A stretch of DNA of 64,000 bases from the NCBI RefSeq assembly GCF_029893805.1, contig NZ_JARXYP010000002.1, positions 7,936,001 to 8,000,000 on the forward strand, written 5' to 3'. The notes under the pieces are model-generated. The model made no database searches, had not been told where the DNA came from, and saw nothing but the letters and a program-made list of their open reading frames with translations. The position numbers and the translations under genes are program-made. This document shows positions 15,825 through 25,250 of this stretch, in pieces. This DNA is from Streptomyces sp. SAI-135 (GTDB taxonomy: Bacteria > Actinomycetota > Actinomycetes > Streptomycetales > Streptomycetaceae). Each line of letters opens with the position of its first letter. The first letter of the stretch is position 1.

Positions 15825-17168
15825 TCAGTCGAGCGGTGCCGTCCGCCGCCACGGCCGCCGCCGCTCCAGCTCCTCCGCGACCCCCAGCAGCACCGCCTCC
15901 GACCCCGGCCGGCCCACCAGTTGTACGGCGGTGGGGGCGCCCGAGGGCAGAGTGCCGAACGGGACCGACATCGCCGGCCAGCCGGTGAGGTTCCAGGGCG
16001 GGGTCAGCGGCGAGTAGGCGGTGTTGGCCAGGACGTTGCGCAGCCAGCCCCGTTCGTGCCACGCCTCGGCCTTGGGGGAGCGGCGGGCCAGCGCCGGAAG
16101 CACCAGCACGTCGTGCTCGGCGAAGAACGGCTCCAGGCGCTCGCGCAGTTCCTGCCGGGCCCCGCCCTTGCGCACGCTCTTCACGAAGCGCCGGCCGATC
16201 GCCGCGTGCACCCGGGTGCGCCGGGCCAGCAGACGCGGGTCGAGCCCCTGGGCGTCCACCGACGTACCCGCCGTCCAGGTGGCGAGCGAGGTGACGCCCA
16301 GCGACAGCGGGTACGGCGGGTCGGCGCGCCGCACCTGGTGCCCGGCCTTGATCAGCAGCCCGGCCGCCTCGCGGACCGCCTGCGCGTACGGCGCGCTGAC
16401 GGTGACCCCGGCGAGCGGGCTGCGCAGGGACACGGCGATGTCGAGAGTGGCGGACGCGTCCCGTCGTACGAACTCGGTGTCGGCGAGGACCGAGAGCAGC
16501 AGGCGGGCGTCCTCGACGGTGGTCGCGAGGGGGCCGTTCTCGGACATGCCGAACCAGTCGCCGTCGCTGATGCCCGCCGGCACCACCCCCGAGCCGGGCT
16601 TCAGCGTGACGAGGCCGCAGTTGGCCGCCGGGATGCGCAGGGAGCCCATGCCGTCGTTGCCGAGGGCGATCGGGACCAGGCCCGCGGCGACCGCGGCCGC
16701 GCTGCCGCCGGACGAGCCGCCGGCCGTGCGCGAGGTGTCCCAGGGGTTGCGGGAGGTGCCGTGGACGCCCTCCGTGGTGCCGAAGACGCACAGCTCCGGG
16801 ACGTTCGTCAGCCCCACGACCACCGCGCCCGCGGCCCGCAGCCGGGCCACGACCTCATGGTCGGCGTCGGCGGGCGTGTCCGGGGTCGCGGTCGAGCCGA
16901 CCCGGTTGGTCTCGCCGCGCACCGCGAGGTTGTCCTTGACGGCCACGGGCACCCCGGCCAGGGGCAGTTCGCCGAGGTCGCCGCGGGCGCCCACCTCGTC
17001 GGCCTCTGCCGGTGCCGCCTCGGCACGGACCACCCGGAACGCCCCGATCCGCCCGTCGAGCCTCTCGATCCGGGCGAGATGCTCGGCCACCACCTCCCGG
17101 GGGGTGGCCCGCTTCTCACGGACGGCTGCGGCGATCTCGGCGGCGGTACGGCCGACCCAGTTGGTCAC
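15825..17168 (-). CDS. amidase-signature family amidase
   Basis: Hydrolyses carboxylic amides with a Lys-cisSer-Ser triad. The 447 residues show the triad regions: VAVKDNLAVRG (Lys), GGSSGGSAAAVAAG (the amidase signature with the cis-Ser) and DGMGSLRIPA (nucleophile Ser). PPWNLTGWPAMSVP is the usual C-terminal element. GTG 17168 is chosen because GAGGAG lies six bases upstream; a longer in-frame start at 17231 lacks this. There is no signal peptide. It could be a general amidase or a peptide/nitrile-pathway amidase; no neighbour decides this. Confidence 0.9.
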   Translation of the reverse strand: MTNWVGRTAAEIAAAVREKRATPREVVAEHLARIERLDGRIGAFRVVRAEAAPAEADEVGARGDLGELPLAGVPVAVKDNLAVRGETNRVGSTATPDTPADADHEVVARLRAAGAVVVGLTNVPELCVFGTTEGVHGTSRNPWDTSRTAGGSSGGSAAAVAAGLVPIALGNDGMGSLRIPAANCGLVTLKPGSGVVPAGISDGDWFGMSENGPLATTVEDARLLLSVLADTEFVRRDASATLDIAVSLRSPLAGVTVSAPYAQAVREAAGLLIKAGHQVRRADPPYPLSLGVTSLATWTAGTSVDAQGLDPRLLARRTRVHAAIGRRFVKSVRKGGARQELRERLEPFFAEHDVLVLPALARRSPKAEAWHERGWLRNVLANTAYSPLTPPWNLTGWPAMSVPFGTLPSGAPTAVQLVGRPGSEAVLLGVAEELERRRPWRRTAPLD

Positions 17169-17418
17169 GTGGCGCTCCTCGGGGCTACTGGCGAGTACGT
17201 AAGGAGAACTCTGCCCGGCTGCGGACGTCACGTCGAGAGCGTCCGGGCTTGGACATTCGTGTCGGTCTTCTTGGACTTTTCACGGCACGGAAGCCCTGAA
17301 GGGGCTCGCTGACGTGCAGGTCATCCGATCTCTGGCCCAACTGGGCTTCGGTTCAGCCCCGTTGACAGTGCTACTGGTGACCTCAATCATCAGCCATCCG
17401 ATGAATGGGGAGTCGCTC

Positions 17419-19239
17419 ATGAGGAAACGGCTGGGATTCGCCGTCGTCGTGGCGCTGCTGACGCTGTTCCTGGCGCCCGTGCCGGCGGTCGCCCGCCCGG
17501 ACGCGGGACCACCGGTCACCGTGCCGGCCCTGGCCCGGTGGACTCCGGAGCCGGGCGCCTACGTCTACCGGCCCGGGGCCCGCCTGATAGCGGACGGCCC
17601 CGCCGAACGCCGGGTCGCCGCCACGCTCTCCGGTGATCTGCGGGCCGCCGGCCATGGCTCGGTCCCCGTCGTACGCGGCGGGGCCCGCGCCGGTGACATC
17701 GTTGTCGACATACGGCCGTCCCGGGCCTCCCTCGGCACCGAGGGCTACGAACTGCACTCCGGCACACGCCTGTCGATCACCGGAGCGACCGAGACCGGCG
17801 CCTTCTACGGCACCCGGACCCTCCTCCAGCTCCTCGCCCAAGGCGACCGGATCCCCGCCGGACGCACGGTCGACGTGCCGCGCTACAAGGAGCGGGGCGT
17901 GGGCGTGTGCGCCTGCTACATCCACATCTCGCTGCCCTGGCTGGAGAACCTCGTCCGCGAGATGGCCTACCACAAGCTCAACCAGCTGCTCGTGGAACTG
18001 AAGGTCAGGAGCGACACCCACCCCGAGGCCAACACCTGGGGCTACTACACCAAGGACGAGATACGCCGGCTCGTCGCCCTCGGCGACAAGTACCACGTGG
18101 AGATCATCCCCGAGATCAACTCCCCGGGGCACATCGACCCGTGGATCGAGAACCGCCCGGACCTCCAGCTGACCGACTCCGACGGCGTCAGGCAGCCCTC
18201 GCGCCTCGACATCACCCGGCAGGCGGCCTTCGACTACTACACGAGCCTGATGGACGAGTACGCCCAGGTCTTCACGGCGAAGTCCTGGCACATGGGCGCC
18301 GACGAGTACATGCTCGGCTCGGACTTCGCGAAGTACCCGCAGGTTCTCGAGTACGCGCGGGAGAAGTACGGTTCCGGCGCCACCCCCCAGGACGCCTTCG
18401 TCGACTTCGTCAACCGCGTCCACGACCACGCGGCGGACCAGGGCGTGCGGCTGCGCATCTGGAACGACGGGCTGACCGGCGCCAACACCGTGCCGGTGCG
18501 GACCGACACCACGGTCGAGCACTGGCTGAACGTCGCGGTCACGCCGAGCCGGCTCATCGCGCAGGGCTACTCGGTGATGAACTCCGCCTACTCGCTCTAC
18601 CTGATCCGGGGCGGCTTCCACAGCGACACCGGGTCGCTGTACGAACGGAGTTGGGACCCGCGCAGCTTCGAGGGCGAGGAACTGGCCTCCTCCCGGGGCG
18701 TCACGGGCGCCAAGATCAGCCTGTGGCCGGACAACGGGCGGGGTGAGACCGAGAACGAGGTCGCCGTACGGCTGTGGCCCGCGTTGCGTCATGTCGCCCA
18801 GGCCACCTGGGGCGACCCGCACCCCGACGCCACCTACGCCGAGTTCGTGGCGCGAGGTACGGCGGTCGGACACGCGGCCGGACGGCGGGACCTGACCCGG
18901 GTGCCGGTCGCGGACGGGACGTACCGCTTCGGGCGGTCCTTCACGGCCACGGTCCGGCGCACCGCGGACGGGTACGTGACCTTGCGGTCGGCGGCCGGCT
19001 GTCTCGCGGTCAGCGGCGGAAGGCTCACGCTCAACGTGCCGCTCCAGCCCGGCGTCGAGGCGACCTGGGACAGCTGCGACGCCGCGAACACCCTGCAGCG
19101 CTGGGAGTTGAAGCCCGCGGCGGGCGGCCACCTGCTCGTCAACGCGATCACCCGGATGGCGCTCACCGTCACGGACGACGGCCGGCTCGTGCAGTACCCG
19201 CCCGACCAACGTGCCCCCGCAGTCTGGCACTTGAGCTGA
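17419..19239 (+). CDS. secreted GH20 beta-N-acetylhexosaminidase-type enzyme with C-terminal lectin-like domain
   Basis: Removes terminal beta-linked N-acetylhexosamine (or a related disaccharide) by substrate-assisted catalysis outside the cell. It has 606 residues. A Sec signal (RLGFAVVVALLTLFLAPVPAVA) is followed by the GH20 N-terminal alpha/beta domain, then the barrel with HMGADEYM, where Asp295-Glu296 are the catalytic pair. EIIPEINSPGHIDPWI is also typical. The last ~110 residues (VPVADGTYRF onward) look like a ricin-type binding module. ATG 17419 has GGGGAG upstream. The stop is 11 bp before the fucosidase start, so the two form an operon. The GADE rather than GGDE motif leaves open a lacto-N-biosidase-like specificity. 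Confidence 0.87.
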   Translation: MRKRLGFAVVVALLTLFLAPVPAVARPDAGPPVTVPALARWTPEPGAYVYRPGARLIADGPAERRVAATLSGDLRAAGHGSVPVVRGGARAGDIVVDIRPSRASLGTEGYELHSGTRLSITGATETGAFYGTRTLLQLLAQGDRIPAGRTVDVPRYKERGVGVCACYIHISLPWLENLVREMAYHKLNQLLVELKVRSDTHPEANTWGYYTKDEIRRLVALGDKYHVEIIPEINSPGHIDPWIENRPDLQLTDSDGVRQPSRLDITRQAAFDYYTSLMDEYAQVFTAKSWHMGADEYMLGSDFAKYPQVLEYAREKYGSGATPQDAFVDFVNRVHDHAADQGVRLRIWNDGLTGANTVPVRTDTTVEHWLNVAVTPSRLIAQGYSVMNSAYSLYLIRGGFHSDTGSLYERSWDPRSFEGEELASSRGVTGAKISLWPDNGRGETENEVAVRLWPALRHVAQATWGDPHPDATYAEFVARGTAVGHAAGRRDLTRVPVADGTYRFGRSFTATVRRTADGYVTLRSAAGCLAVSGGRLTLNVPLQPGVEATWDSCDAANTLQRWELKPAAGGHLLVNAITRMALTVTDDGRLVQYPPDQRAPAVWHLS

Positions 19240-19250
19240 GGAGCAGACCC

Positions 19251-20783
19251 ATGACCCTCTCCAGACGCCTCTTCGTCACCGCCGCCGCCGGACTCGCCGT
19301 GACCGGTGTTCCCGGTCCGGCGGCGGCCCTGGCCGGTGACCGCGGCCGGCGCATCCCCGTCTCGCCGGACGACACCGAGGCGGACCTCGTCCGCAAGGCG
19401 TCCCAAGTCCGGCCCACCGCACGGCAGATCGCCTGGCAGCGCCTGGAGCGCACCGCGTTCCTGCACTTCGGCGTGAACACCTTCACCGGCCTGGAGTGGG
19501 GCACCGGCGACGAGGACCCGGACGTCTTCCAGCCGGCCCGCCTGGACACCGACCAGTGGGCGGCGGCCCTGAAGGACGGCGGCTTCAGACTGGCCGTCCT
19601 CACCGTCAAGCACCACGACGGCTTCGTCCTCCACCCCTCCCGCTACACCGGCCACTCGGTGGCGTCGAGCAGCTGGCGCAACGGCCAGGGGGACGTACTG
19701 CGGTCCTTCACCGACTCCATGCGGCGCTACGGCCTCAAGGTCGGCGTCTACATCTCGCCCGCCGACGAGAACCAGTACCTGCACGGGGTGTACGCCAACG
19801 GCAGCGCCCGCTCCCCGCGCACGATCCCGACCCTCGTGCCGGGCGACGACCGCGCACCGGACCGCTTCCACACCCTCGACGCCACCGACTACGGCGCCCA
19901 CATGCTCAACACGCTGTACGAGGTCCTCACCGAGTACGGTCCCGTGGACGAGGTGTGGTTCGACGGCGCCCAGGGGCACATCCCGTCCGACAAGGTGGAG
20001 AGCTACGACTGGGACAGCTGGTACACCCTGGTGCGGGCCCTCGCCCCGGACGCGGCCATCGCCGTCACCGGTCCCGACCTGCGCTGGGTCGGCAACGAGA
20101 GCGGCATCGCGCGCGAGGACGAGTGGAGCGTGATCCCGGTCAAGGAGAACCAGTACGGCCGCACCGACTGGGCGCTGTCGTACGACACCCCCGACGAGGG
20201 CAGCCGGGCCGCGCTGGTGAAGGCGCAGCCGACGACCGACTACCTCCAGTGGTGGCCCGCCGAGTGCGACGTCTCCCTCCGCGACGGCTGGTTCTACCAT
20301 GCCGGCCAGCAGCCCAAGTCGGTCGACGACCTGACGGAGATCTTCTTCGGTTCGGTGGGCCGCAACGCGGTGCTGCTGCTGAACGTCCCGCCGGACACCG
20401 ACGGTCTTCTGCACGCCACGGACGTCGTCCGGCTGCGCGAGTTCCGTGAGCGCATCGACCGCGAGCTGCCCCGCGACCTGGCGCAGGGCGCCCGCAGGAC
20501 CTCGGCGCCGGACCGCGTGACGCTGGACCTGGGCCGCGAGACGGAGGCCGACCGGATCCGTCTCGCGGAGGACATCCGGCACGGCCAGCAGGTGGAGAAC
20601 TTCGTCGTCGAGGCCTTCCGCGACGGCACGTGGACGCAGGTCACGGCCGCCGGCACCATCGGCGCGAGCCGCATCCTGCGGCTGCCGGTTCCGGTGCGGG
20701 CCCGGAAGTGGCGGCTGCGGGTGACCCGGTCCCGCGGCGCCGTGCGGCCCGCGGGGTTCGGGCTGTACCGGTCGGAGGTCTGA
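19251..20783 (+). CDS. secreted GH29 alpha-L-fucosidase
   Basis: Releases L-fucose from fucosylated glycans outside the cell. The 510-residue protein starts with a twin-arginine type signal (SRRLFVTAAAGLAVTG). The GH29 barrel shows FLHFGVNTFTG, LTVKHHDGFVLHPS, and EVWFDGAQG, in which Asp238 is the expected nucleophile. A C-terminal galactose-binding-like beta-sandwich follows (about 420-510). RBS GAGGAG precedes ATG 19251. It is co-transcribed with the GH20 gene. Its product L-fucose matches the fucose operon at 34.7-42.5 kb. Confidence 0.92.
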   Translation: MTLSRRLFVTAAAGLAVTGVPGPAAALAGDRGRRIPVSPDDTEADLVRKASQVRPTARQIAWQRLERTAFLHFGVNTFTGLEWGTGDEDPDVFQPARLDTDQWAAALKDGGFRLAVLTVKHHDGFVLHPSRYTGHSVASSSWRNGQGDVLRSFTDSMRRYGLKVGVYISPADENQYLHGVYANGSARSPRTIPTLVPGDDRAPDRFHTLDATDYGAHMLNTLYEVLTEYGPVDEVWFDGAQGHIPSDKVESYDWDSWYTLVRALAPDAAIAVTGPDLRWVGNESGIAREDEWSVIPVKENQYGRTDWALSYDTPDEGSRAALVKAQPTTDYLQWWPAECDVSLRDGWFYHAGQQPKSVDDLTEIFFGSVGRNAVLLLNVPPDTDGLLHATDVVRLREFRERIDRELPRDLAQGARRTSAPDRVTLDLGRETEADRIRLAEDIRHGQQVENFVVEAFRDGTWTQVTAAGTIGASRILRLPVPVRARKWRLRVTRSRGAVRPAGFGLYRSEV

Positions 20784-20788
20784 GGGGG

Positions 20789-20856
20789 GCGGGAAGGACT
20801 CCTGCGCGGACGCGGACACCGCCTCACGCGCAGGTGTCGGCGCAGGCGCTTCCCGC
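20789..20856. terminator. nested hairpin between convergent genes
   Basis: An outer stem GCGGGAAG / CTTCCCGC (20789-20796 / 20849-20856) encloses an inner stem CCTGCGCG / CGCGCAGG (20801-20808 / 20827-20834). It lies between the fucosidase and the convergent lacI-type gene and could terminate both. Confidence 0.5.
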
Positions 20857-20930
20857 AGAACTCCACGGTCATGTTCATCGACGCAGGCCGTGTCGGCGGT
20901 GTCGCCCCGGCGCCTGCCGTCGCCCCCGGC

Positions 20931-21977
20931 TCAGGCGCCCCGCGCAGCTCCGGTGCTGTCCCGCACGATCAGCCGCGGCACCGGCACGCGTACGGTCCGG
21001 GCCGGGCCGCCGTCCAGCAGGGCGGTCAGTTCCCTGGCAGCCGTGCGGCCGAACTCCACGCTGTCCCGGGACAGCGCCGACAGCCAGGGCTTGACCATGC
21101 GGCACAGTGCCGAGTCCTCCCAGGCCACCACCGACACGTCCCCGGGCACCGAGCGGCCCAGTTCGGTCGCGGCGGCCACTCCGGCGAGGGCCATCACGTC
21201 GTTGTCGTAGATCAGCGCGGTCGGGGGAGCGGGCGCCTCCAGGACCCGGCGGGTCACGGCCGCGCCCTCCGCGTCGGAGTAGTCGGTGGTCACCGACTTC
21301 ACCCCGGTCAGCCCGCGCCGCCCGGCCTCCGTGCGCAGGGTGCGGATGCGGCGCTCGGTGTGGGCGAGACCCGGCAGGCCCGCGATGTGCACGATCCGCC
21401 GGTGGCCGAGCGCGTACAGCTCGTCCACGACTGCGGCCATCGCTCCGGCGTCGTCCGCCCAGACGGTCGACAGCCCCGGATGGCGTTCGTCGGGGGCGCC
21501 GCCGATCACCACACCCGGCAGTCCCAGTTCGTTGAGGACTCCGGTGCGGGGGTCGTCCGTGCGCGGGTCGACCACCAGGACACCGTCGACCCGGTGCTCG
21601 GCCCACCAGCGCCGGTAGACCGCGCACTCGTCCTCGACGTCCTCCACCACCTGGAACAGCAGCCCGAGATGACGCTCCGCCAGCACCTCCTGTATCCCCG
21701 AGACGAGTTGCAGGAAGAACGAGTCGACGCCGAGCGTCTCGGCGGGGCGGGCCAGGACGAAGCCGACCGTGGCCGCGCCCTCGCCGGACAGCGCGCGGGC
21801 CGCGGTGCTGGGGCGCCAGCCGAGTTCCTCGGCGACCTGCCGCACCCGGTCGCGGGTGTCCTCGGACACCCCGGGGCGGCCGTTCAACGCGAAGGAGACC
21901 GCGCTCTGGGAGACCCCGGCCCGCCGCGCGATGTCCTTCATCGTGGGTCTGCGGACCGGTGACCGCTTGCCTGACAC
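20931..21977 (-). CDS. LacI-family transcriptional regulator of the N-glycan operon
   Basis: A 348-residue repressor-type protein. The N-terminal helix-turn-helix is TMKDIARRAGVSQSAVSFALN, in the LacI pattern. A hinge helix (AARALSGEGA) and a periplasmic-binding-protein-like sensor domain (TVGFVLARPAETLG to the C-terminus) follow. It is transcribed divergently from the sugar ABC / glycosidase operon. A perfect palindrome CTAATGCGCATTAG sits in the shared intergenic region, so local control with an imported glycan as inducer is likely. The inducer itself cannot be read. Confidence 0.93.
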   Translation of the reverse strand: MSGKRSPVRRPTMKDIARRAGVSQSAVSFALNGRPGVSEDTRDRVRQVAEELGWRPSTAARALSGEGAATVGFVLARPAETLGVDSFFLQLVSGIQEVLAERHLGLLFQVVEDVEDECAVYRRWWAEHRVDGVLVVDPRTDDPRTGVLNELGLPGVVIGGAPDERHPGLSTVWADDAGAMAAVVDELYALGHRRIVHIAGLPGLAHTERRIRTLRTEAGRRGLTGVKSVTTDYSDAEGAAVTRRVLEAPAPPTALIYDNDVMALAGVAAATELGRSVPGDVSVVAWEDSALCRMVKPWLSALSRDSVEFGRTAARELTALLDGGPARTVRVPVPRLIVRDSTGAARGA

Positions 21978-22043
21978 GCTGTTTCCCCCATCTCCGCAGG
22001 TTCGTCCGGACAGTATGCACTAATGCGGTTCAGCTCCGTCAAC

Positions 22044-22057
22044 CTAATGCGCATTAG
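22044..22057. promoter_or_regulatory. LacI-type operator palindrome
   Basis: CTAATGCGCATTAG is a perfect 14-bp palindrome with the central CG typical of LacI-family operators. It lies between the divergent lacI-type gene and the binding-protein gene. A related half-site, ACTAATGCGG, occurs at 22019-22028. Confidence 0.75.
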
Positions 22058-22160
22058 TCACTAAACAAATTAGCTGTGCGATATGCATTGACGGGCCTGT
22101 GGAGGGGCGTGCAGGGTCTCCGTCGTTGACCAACTCCGCCGCAAAGGAGAACGGTTCGCC

Positions 22161-23453
22161 GTGCCCATTTCCCGCAGAACCCTCGCCGCCGCTGCCGCCG
22201 CCTGTCTCCTCGTGCCGCTGAGCGCGTGCGGCTCCGGGGGCGACGACACAGGCTCGTCCGACGCCTCCGGAAAGATCGAGGGCGACATCACCTTCCAGAC
22301 CTGGAACCTCCGGGCGAACTTCAAGGACTATTTCGAGGGCTTGATCACCGACTTCGAGAAGAAGTACCCCGGCACCAAGGTCAAGTGGGTCGACCAGCCC
22401 GCCGAGGGCTACGCCGACAAGATCAGCGCCGACGCCGCGGGCGGCACCCTGCCCGACGTCGTCAACGTCTCCCCCGACCTGGTCGCACCCCTGGCCAAGG
22501 CCGGCCTCGCGCTCGACCTCGACCAGGCGGCCGGACAGTACAAGAAGGAGTACCTGGACGGCGCCTGGGCCAGCCATCAGATACCGGGCATGACCGGTAC
22601 GTACGCCTTCCCCTGGTACCTCAACACCGGCCCGCTCTTCTACAACAAGACCCTCTTCAGGCAGGCCGGCCTCGACCCCGACCAGCCGCCGAAGACGTAC
22701 GACGACCTCTTCACCGACGCGCTCGAACTGGCGGAGAAGAGCGACGGCAAGGTCGCCACCCTCGCCAACGTGCCCACCATCGAGGACTTCGGCCGCTACG
22801 GGGTCCCGCTCATGAACGACGAGGGCACCGCCTTCGCCTTCAACGACAGCAAGGGCGTCGAACTCCTCACCAAGTACAAGGAGTTGTACGACGCCAAGGC
22901 GCTCGACCCGCAGGCGCTCACCGCCACGCCCGAGTCCTCCGGCAAGAAGTTCCTCACCGGAGCAGTCGCCATGAACCCCGGCAGCGCCCTGGACCTCGGC
23001 AACTTCAAGAAGCAGGCGCCGAACCTGTACAAGAACATCGGCATCACCGACCAGATCACCAGCACCGGGCACGTCAACATGTACGTGATGGGCGTGATGG
23101 TGAACGCGCAGACCAAGAAGAAGGCCGCCTCCGTCGCCTTCGCGCACTACGTCACCGACGCCGAGCACCAGATGTCCTTCGCGAAGAAGGTCGCCATCTT
23201 CCCGAGCACCGCCGGATCGCTGGACGACCCGTACTTCACCAAGGAGGACGGCACGGACGAGACGCGGGTGCGGATCGCCGCCGCCAAGTCCCTGAAGAAC
23301 GCGGTCAACTACACGCCCGTGCTGTTCAGCGAGCAGATGAAGACGGCCCTGCGCAACGAGGTCGCCAAGGCGCTCCAGGGCAAGGAAAGCCCCAAGGAAG
23401 CTCTCGACAACGCTGTCAAGGCGTGCGACACGCTGCTCCAGCAGCAGGGATGA
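22161..23453 (+). CDS. ABC sugar-binding lipoprotein (family 1 solute-binding protein)
   Basis: The extracellular receptor of a carbohydrate importer, 430 residues. The N-terminus MPISRRTLAAAAAACLLVPL and lipobox LSAC predict a lipoprotein. The mature part has the family-1 binding fold (ITFQTWNLRANFKDYFEGLI, FPWYLNTGPLFYNKTLF). GTG 22161 follows AAAGGAG. It heads an operon with two permeases and three glycosidases that attack N-glycans, so a high-mannose or Man-GlcNAc oligosaccharide is the likely ligand (inference from context). Confidence 0.92.
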   Translation: MPISRRTLAAAAAACLLVPLSACGSGGDDTGSSDASGKIEGDITFQTWNLRANFKDYFEGLITDFEKKYPGTKVKWVDQPAEGYADKISADAAGGTLPDVVNVSPDLVAPLAKAGLALDLDQAAGQYKKEYLDGAWASHQIPGMTGTYAFPWYLNTGPLFYNKTLFRQAGLDPDQPPKTYDDLFTDALELAEKSDGKVATLANVPTIEDFGRYGVPLMNDEGTAFAFNDSKGVELLTKYKELYDAKALDPQALTATPESSGKKFLTGAVAMNPGSALDLGNFKKQAPNLYKNIGITDQITSTGHVNMYVMGVMVNAQTKKKAASVAFAHYVTDAEHQMSFAKKVAIFPSTAGSLDDPYFTKEDGTDETRVRIAAAKSLKNAVNYTPVLFSEQMKTALRNEVAKALQGKESPKEALDNAVKACDTLLQQQG

Positions 23454-23456
23454 CCA

Positions 23457-24395
23457 ATGTCCTCGTCCACCGTCCCCCGGGTCCGGCCCGACAGCCGCGC
23501 GCCCGACGTCCCCCGCGGGCGTCGGGTGCGGCGCCAACTGCCGACCAGTCCCTGGCTGTTCGCCGCACCCGGGCTGATCGTCATCGGCGCCTTCATCCTG
23601 TACCCGTTCGTCTCCACGCTGGTGAACGCCTTCACCGACAAGCGCACCCTGATCCCGGGCGAGTTCGTCGGCCTCGCGAACTTCCGTGAGCTGCTGCACG
23701 ACGACATGTTCTGGATCGGTCTGCGCAACAGCACGCTCTACGTCCTCGGAGTCGTGCCCGCGCTGGTGATCCTGCCGCTGCTGCTCGCCCTGCTGGTCCA
23801 GAAGAACATCCCCGGCATCACCTTCTTCCGGTCCGCCTTCTACACCCCGGTCGTCGCGTCGATCGTCGTGGTCGGACTCATCTGGGTGTGGCTCCTCGAC
23901 GAACGTGGCCTGATCAACTCGCTGCTGGAGTCCGTCGGAGTCGGCCGGATCGGCTTCCTGAGCGACCAGTGGCTGCTCCTGCTGAGCGCCATGGCCGTCA
24001 CGGTGTGGAAGGGCCTCGGCTACTACATGATCATCTATCTGGCCGCGTTGGCGAACGTGCCGCGCGAGCTGCACGAGGCCGCCGCGGTCGACGGGGCCGG
24101 AGCCGTCCGCCGGTTCGTCACGGTGACGGTGCCCGCGGTCCGCTCGACCATGGCGCTCGTCGGGGCGTTGTCCTCGGTCGCCGCCTTCAAGGTGTTCTCC
24201 GAGGTCTACCTGATGGCCGGCCCGAGCGGCGGACCGGCCGGCGAGGACACCACCCTCGTGATGCTGGTCCAGCGCACCGGCACCGGACTCACCGGCCGGG
24301 TCGGCTACGCGTCCGCCATCTCGATCGTGGTCTTCGTCGTCACCGTGGCACTGATGCTGCTCGTGCTGCGCGCCGACCGGAGGGCGGAGTCGTGA
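23457..24395 (+). CDS. ABC sugar transporter permease 1
   Basis: A membrane subunit of the carbohydrate importer, 312 residues, with six predicted membrane spans. The EAA loop that contacts the ATPase is ELHEAAAVDGAGAVRRF. It starts 3 bp after the binding-protein stop. It is a MalF-type subunit by position and by the long first periplasmic loop with INSLLESVGV. Confidence 0.92.
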   Translation: MSSSTVPRVRPDSRAPDVPRGRRVRRQLPTSPWLFAAPGLIVIGAFILYPFVSTLVNAFTDKRTLIPGEFVGLANFRELLHDDMFWIGLRNSTLYVLGVVPALVILPLLLALLVQKNIPGITFFRSAFYTPVVASIVVVGLIWVWLLDERGLINSLLESVGVGRIGFLSDQWLLLLSAMAVTVWKGLGYYMIIYLAALANVPRELHEAAAVDGAGAVRRFVTVTVPAVRSTMALVGALSSVAAFKVFSEVYLMAGPSGGPAGEDTTLVMLVQRTGTGLTGRVGYASAISIVVFVVTVALMLLVLRADRRAES

Positions 24396-25222
24396 CCCGG
24401 GTGCGCAAGCGCGAACTGGTGCTGCGGTACGCCCTGTTGCTCGCCGTCCTCGCCCTGACCACCGGCCCCTTCCTCTGGCAGCTGTCGACCTCGCTCAAAG
24501 GACCCACCGAGGACATCTACAGCTCCCCGCCGAGCTTCCTGCCCCAGCACCCCACCCTGCACAACTACGAGCGGGTCTCCGACACCATCCCGGTCTGGGA
24601 CTACGCCCTCAACTCCCTGAAGGTCGCCACCGCCAACGTCGTGACCAACTGCGCCGGTTCTGCCCTCGCCGGCTACGCCCTGGCCCGACTGCGCTACCGG
24701 GGCCGCCGCGCGGCCACGCTCGCCTTCGTCCTGGCGATGCTTGTGCCGGTGGAGGGCATCATCATCGCCCAGTTCACCACCATGCGGGAGCTCGGCCTCA
24801 ACAACACCCTGATCGGTGTGGTCCTGCCGGGCTGCATCGGAGCGATGAACGTCCTGCTGATGCGCAACGCCTTCCTCAACCTGCCCTACGAGATCGAGGA
24901 GGCGGCCTACGTCGACGGCGCCAACGTCTGGCAGCGGTTCCTGCGGATCGCCCTGCCGTCGGTGAAGGGCACGGTGGCCGTCGTCGCGATCTTCGCCTTC
25001 ATGGGTGCCTGGGACGACTTCCTGTGGCCGCTGATCGTGCTGAGCGACCCGTCGAAGTTCACGCTGACCATCGGACTCAACTACCTGCACGGCACCTTCG
25101 CCAACGACGAACGGCTCGTAGCCGCCGGCACGGTCATCGCCGTGGCCCCGCTGATCGCCCTTTTCGCCTGCCTCCAGCGGTACTTCTTCCGCGGGGTCGG
25201 CGAGGGCGCGGTCAAGGGCTGA
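24392..25222 (+). CDS. ABC sugar transporter permease 2
   Basis: The second membrane subunit (MalG type), 276 residues, with six spans and EAA loop EIEEAAYVDGANVWQRF. GTG 24392 overlaps the preceding TGA (GTGA), so translation is coupled. No ATPase gene is in the operon. In Streptomyces, importers of this class commonly share the ATPase MsiK encoded elsewhere, which is the expected partner here. Confidence 0.93.
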   Translation: MTRVRKRELVLRYALLLAVLALTTGPFLWQLSTSLKGPTEDIYSSPPSFLPQHPTLHNYERVSDTIPVWDYALNSLKVATANVVTNCAGSALAGYALARLRYRGRRAATLAFVLAMLVPVEGIIIAQFTTMRELGLNNTLIGVVLPGCIGAMNVLLMRNAFLNLPYEIEEAAYVDGANVWQRFLRIALPSVKGTVAVVAIFAFMGAWDDFLWPLIVLSDPSKFTLTIGLNYLHGTFANDERLVAAGTVIAVAPLIALFACLQRYFFRGVGEGAVKG

Positions 25223-25250
25223 ACGAACCCCCAGAGCCAAGGATCCCCGT

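Noticed and set aside
17330..17400. Promoter with TTGACA at about 17361 upstream of the GH20 gene
   Set aside because: The -35-like hexamer is good but no -10 at suitable spacing is convincing, so no promoter feature is listed.
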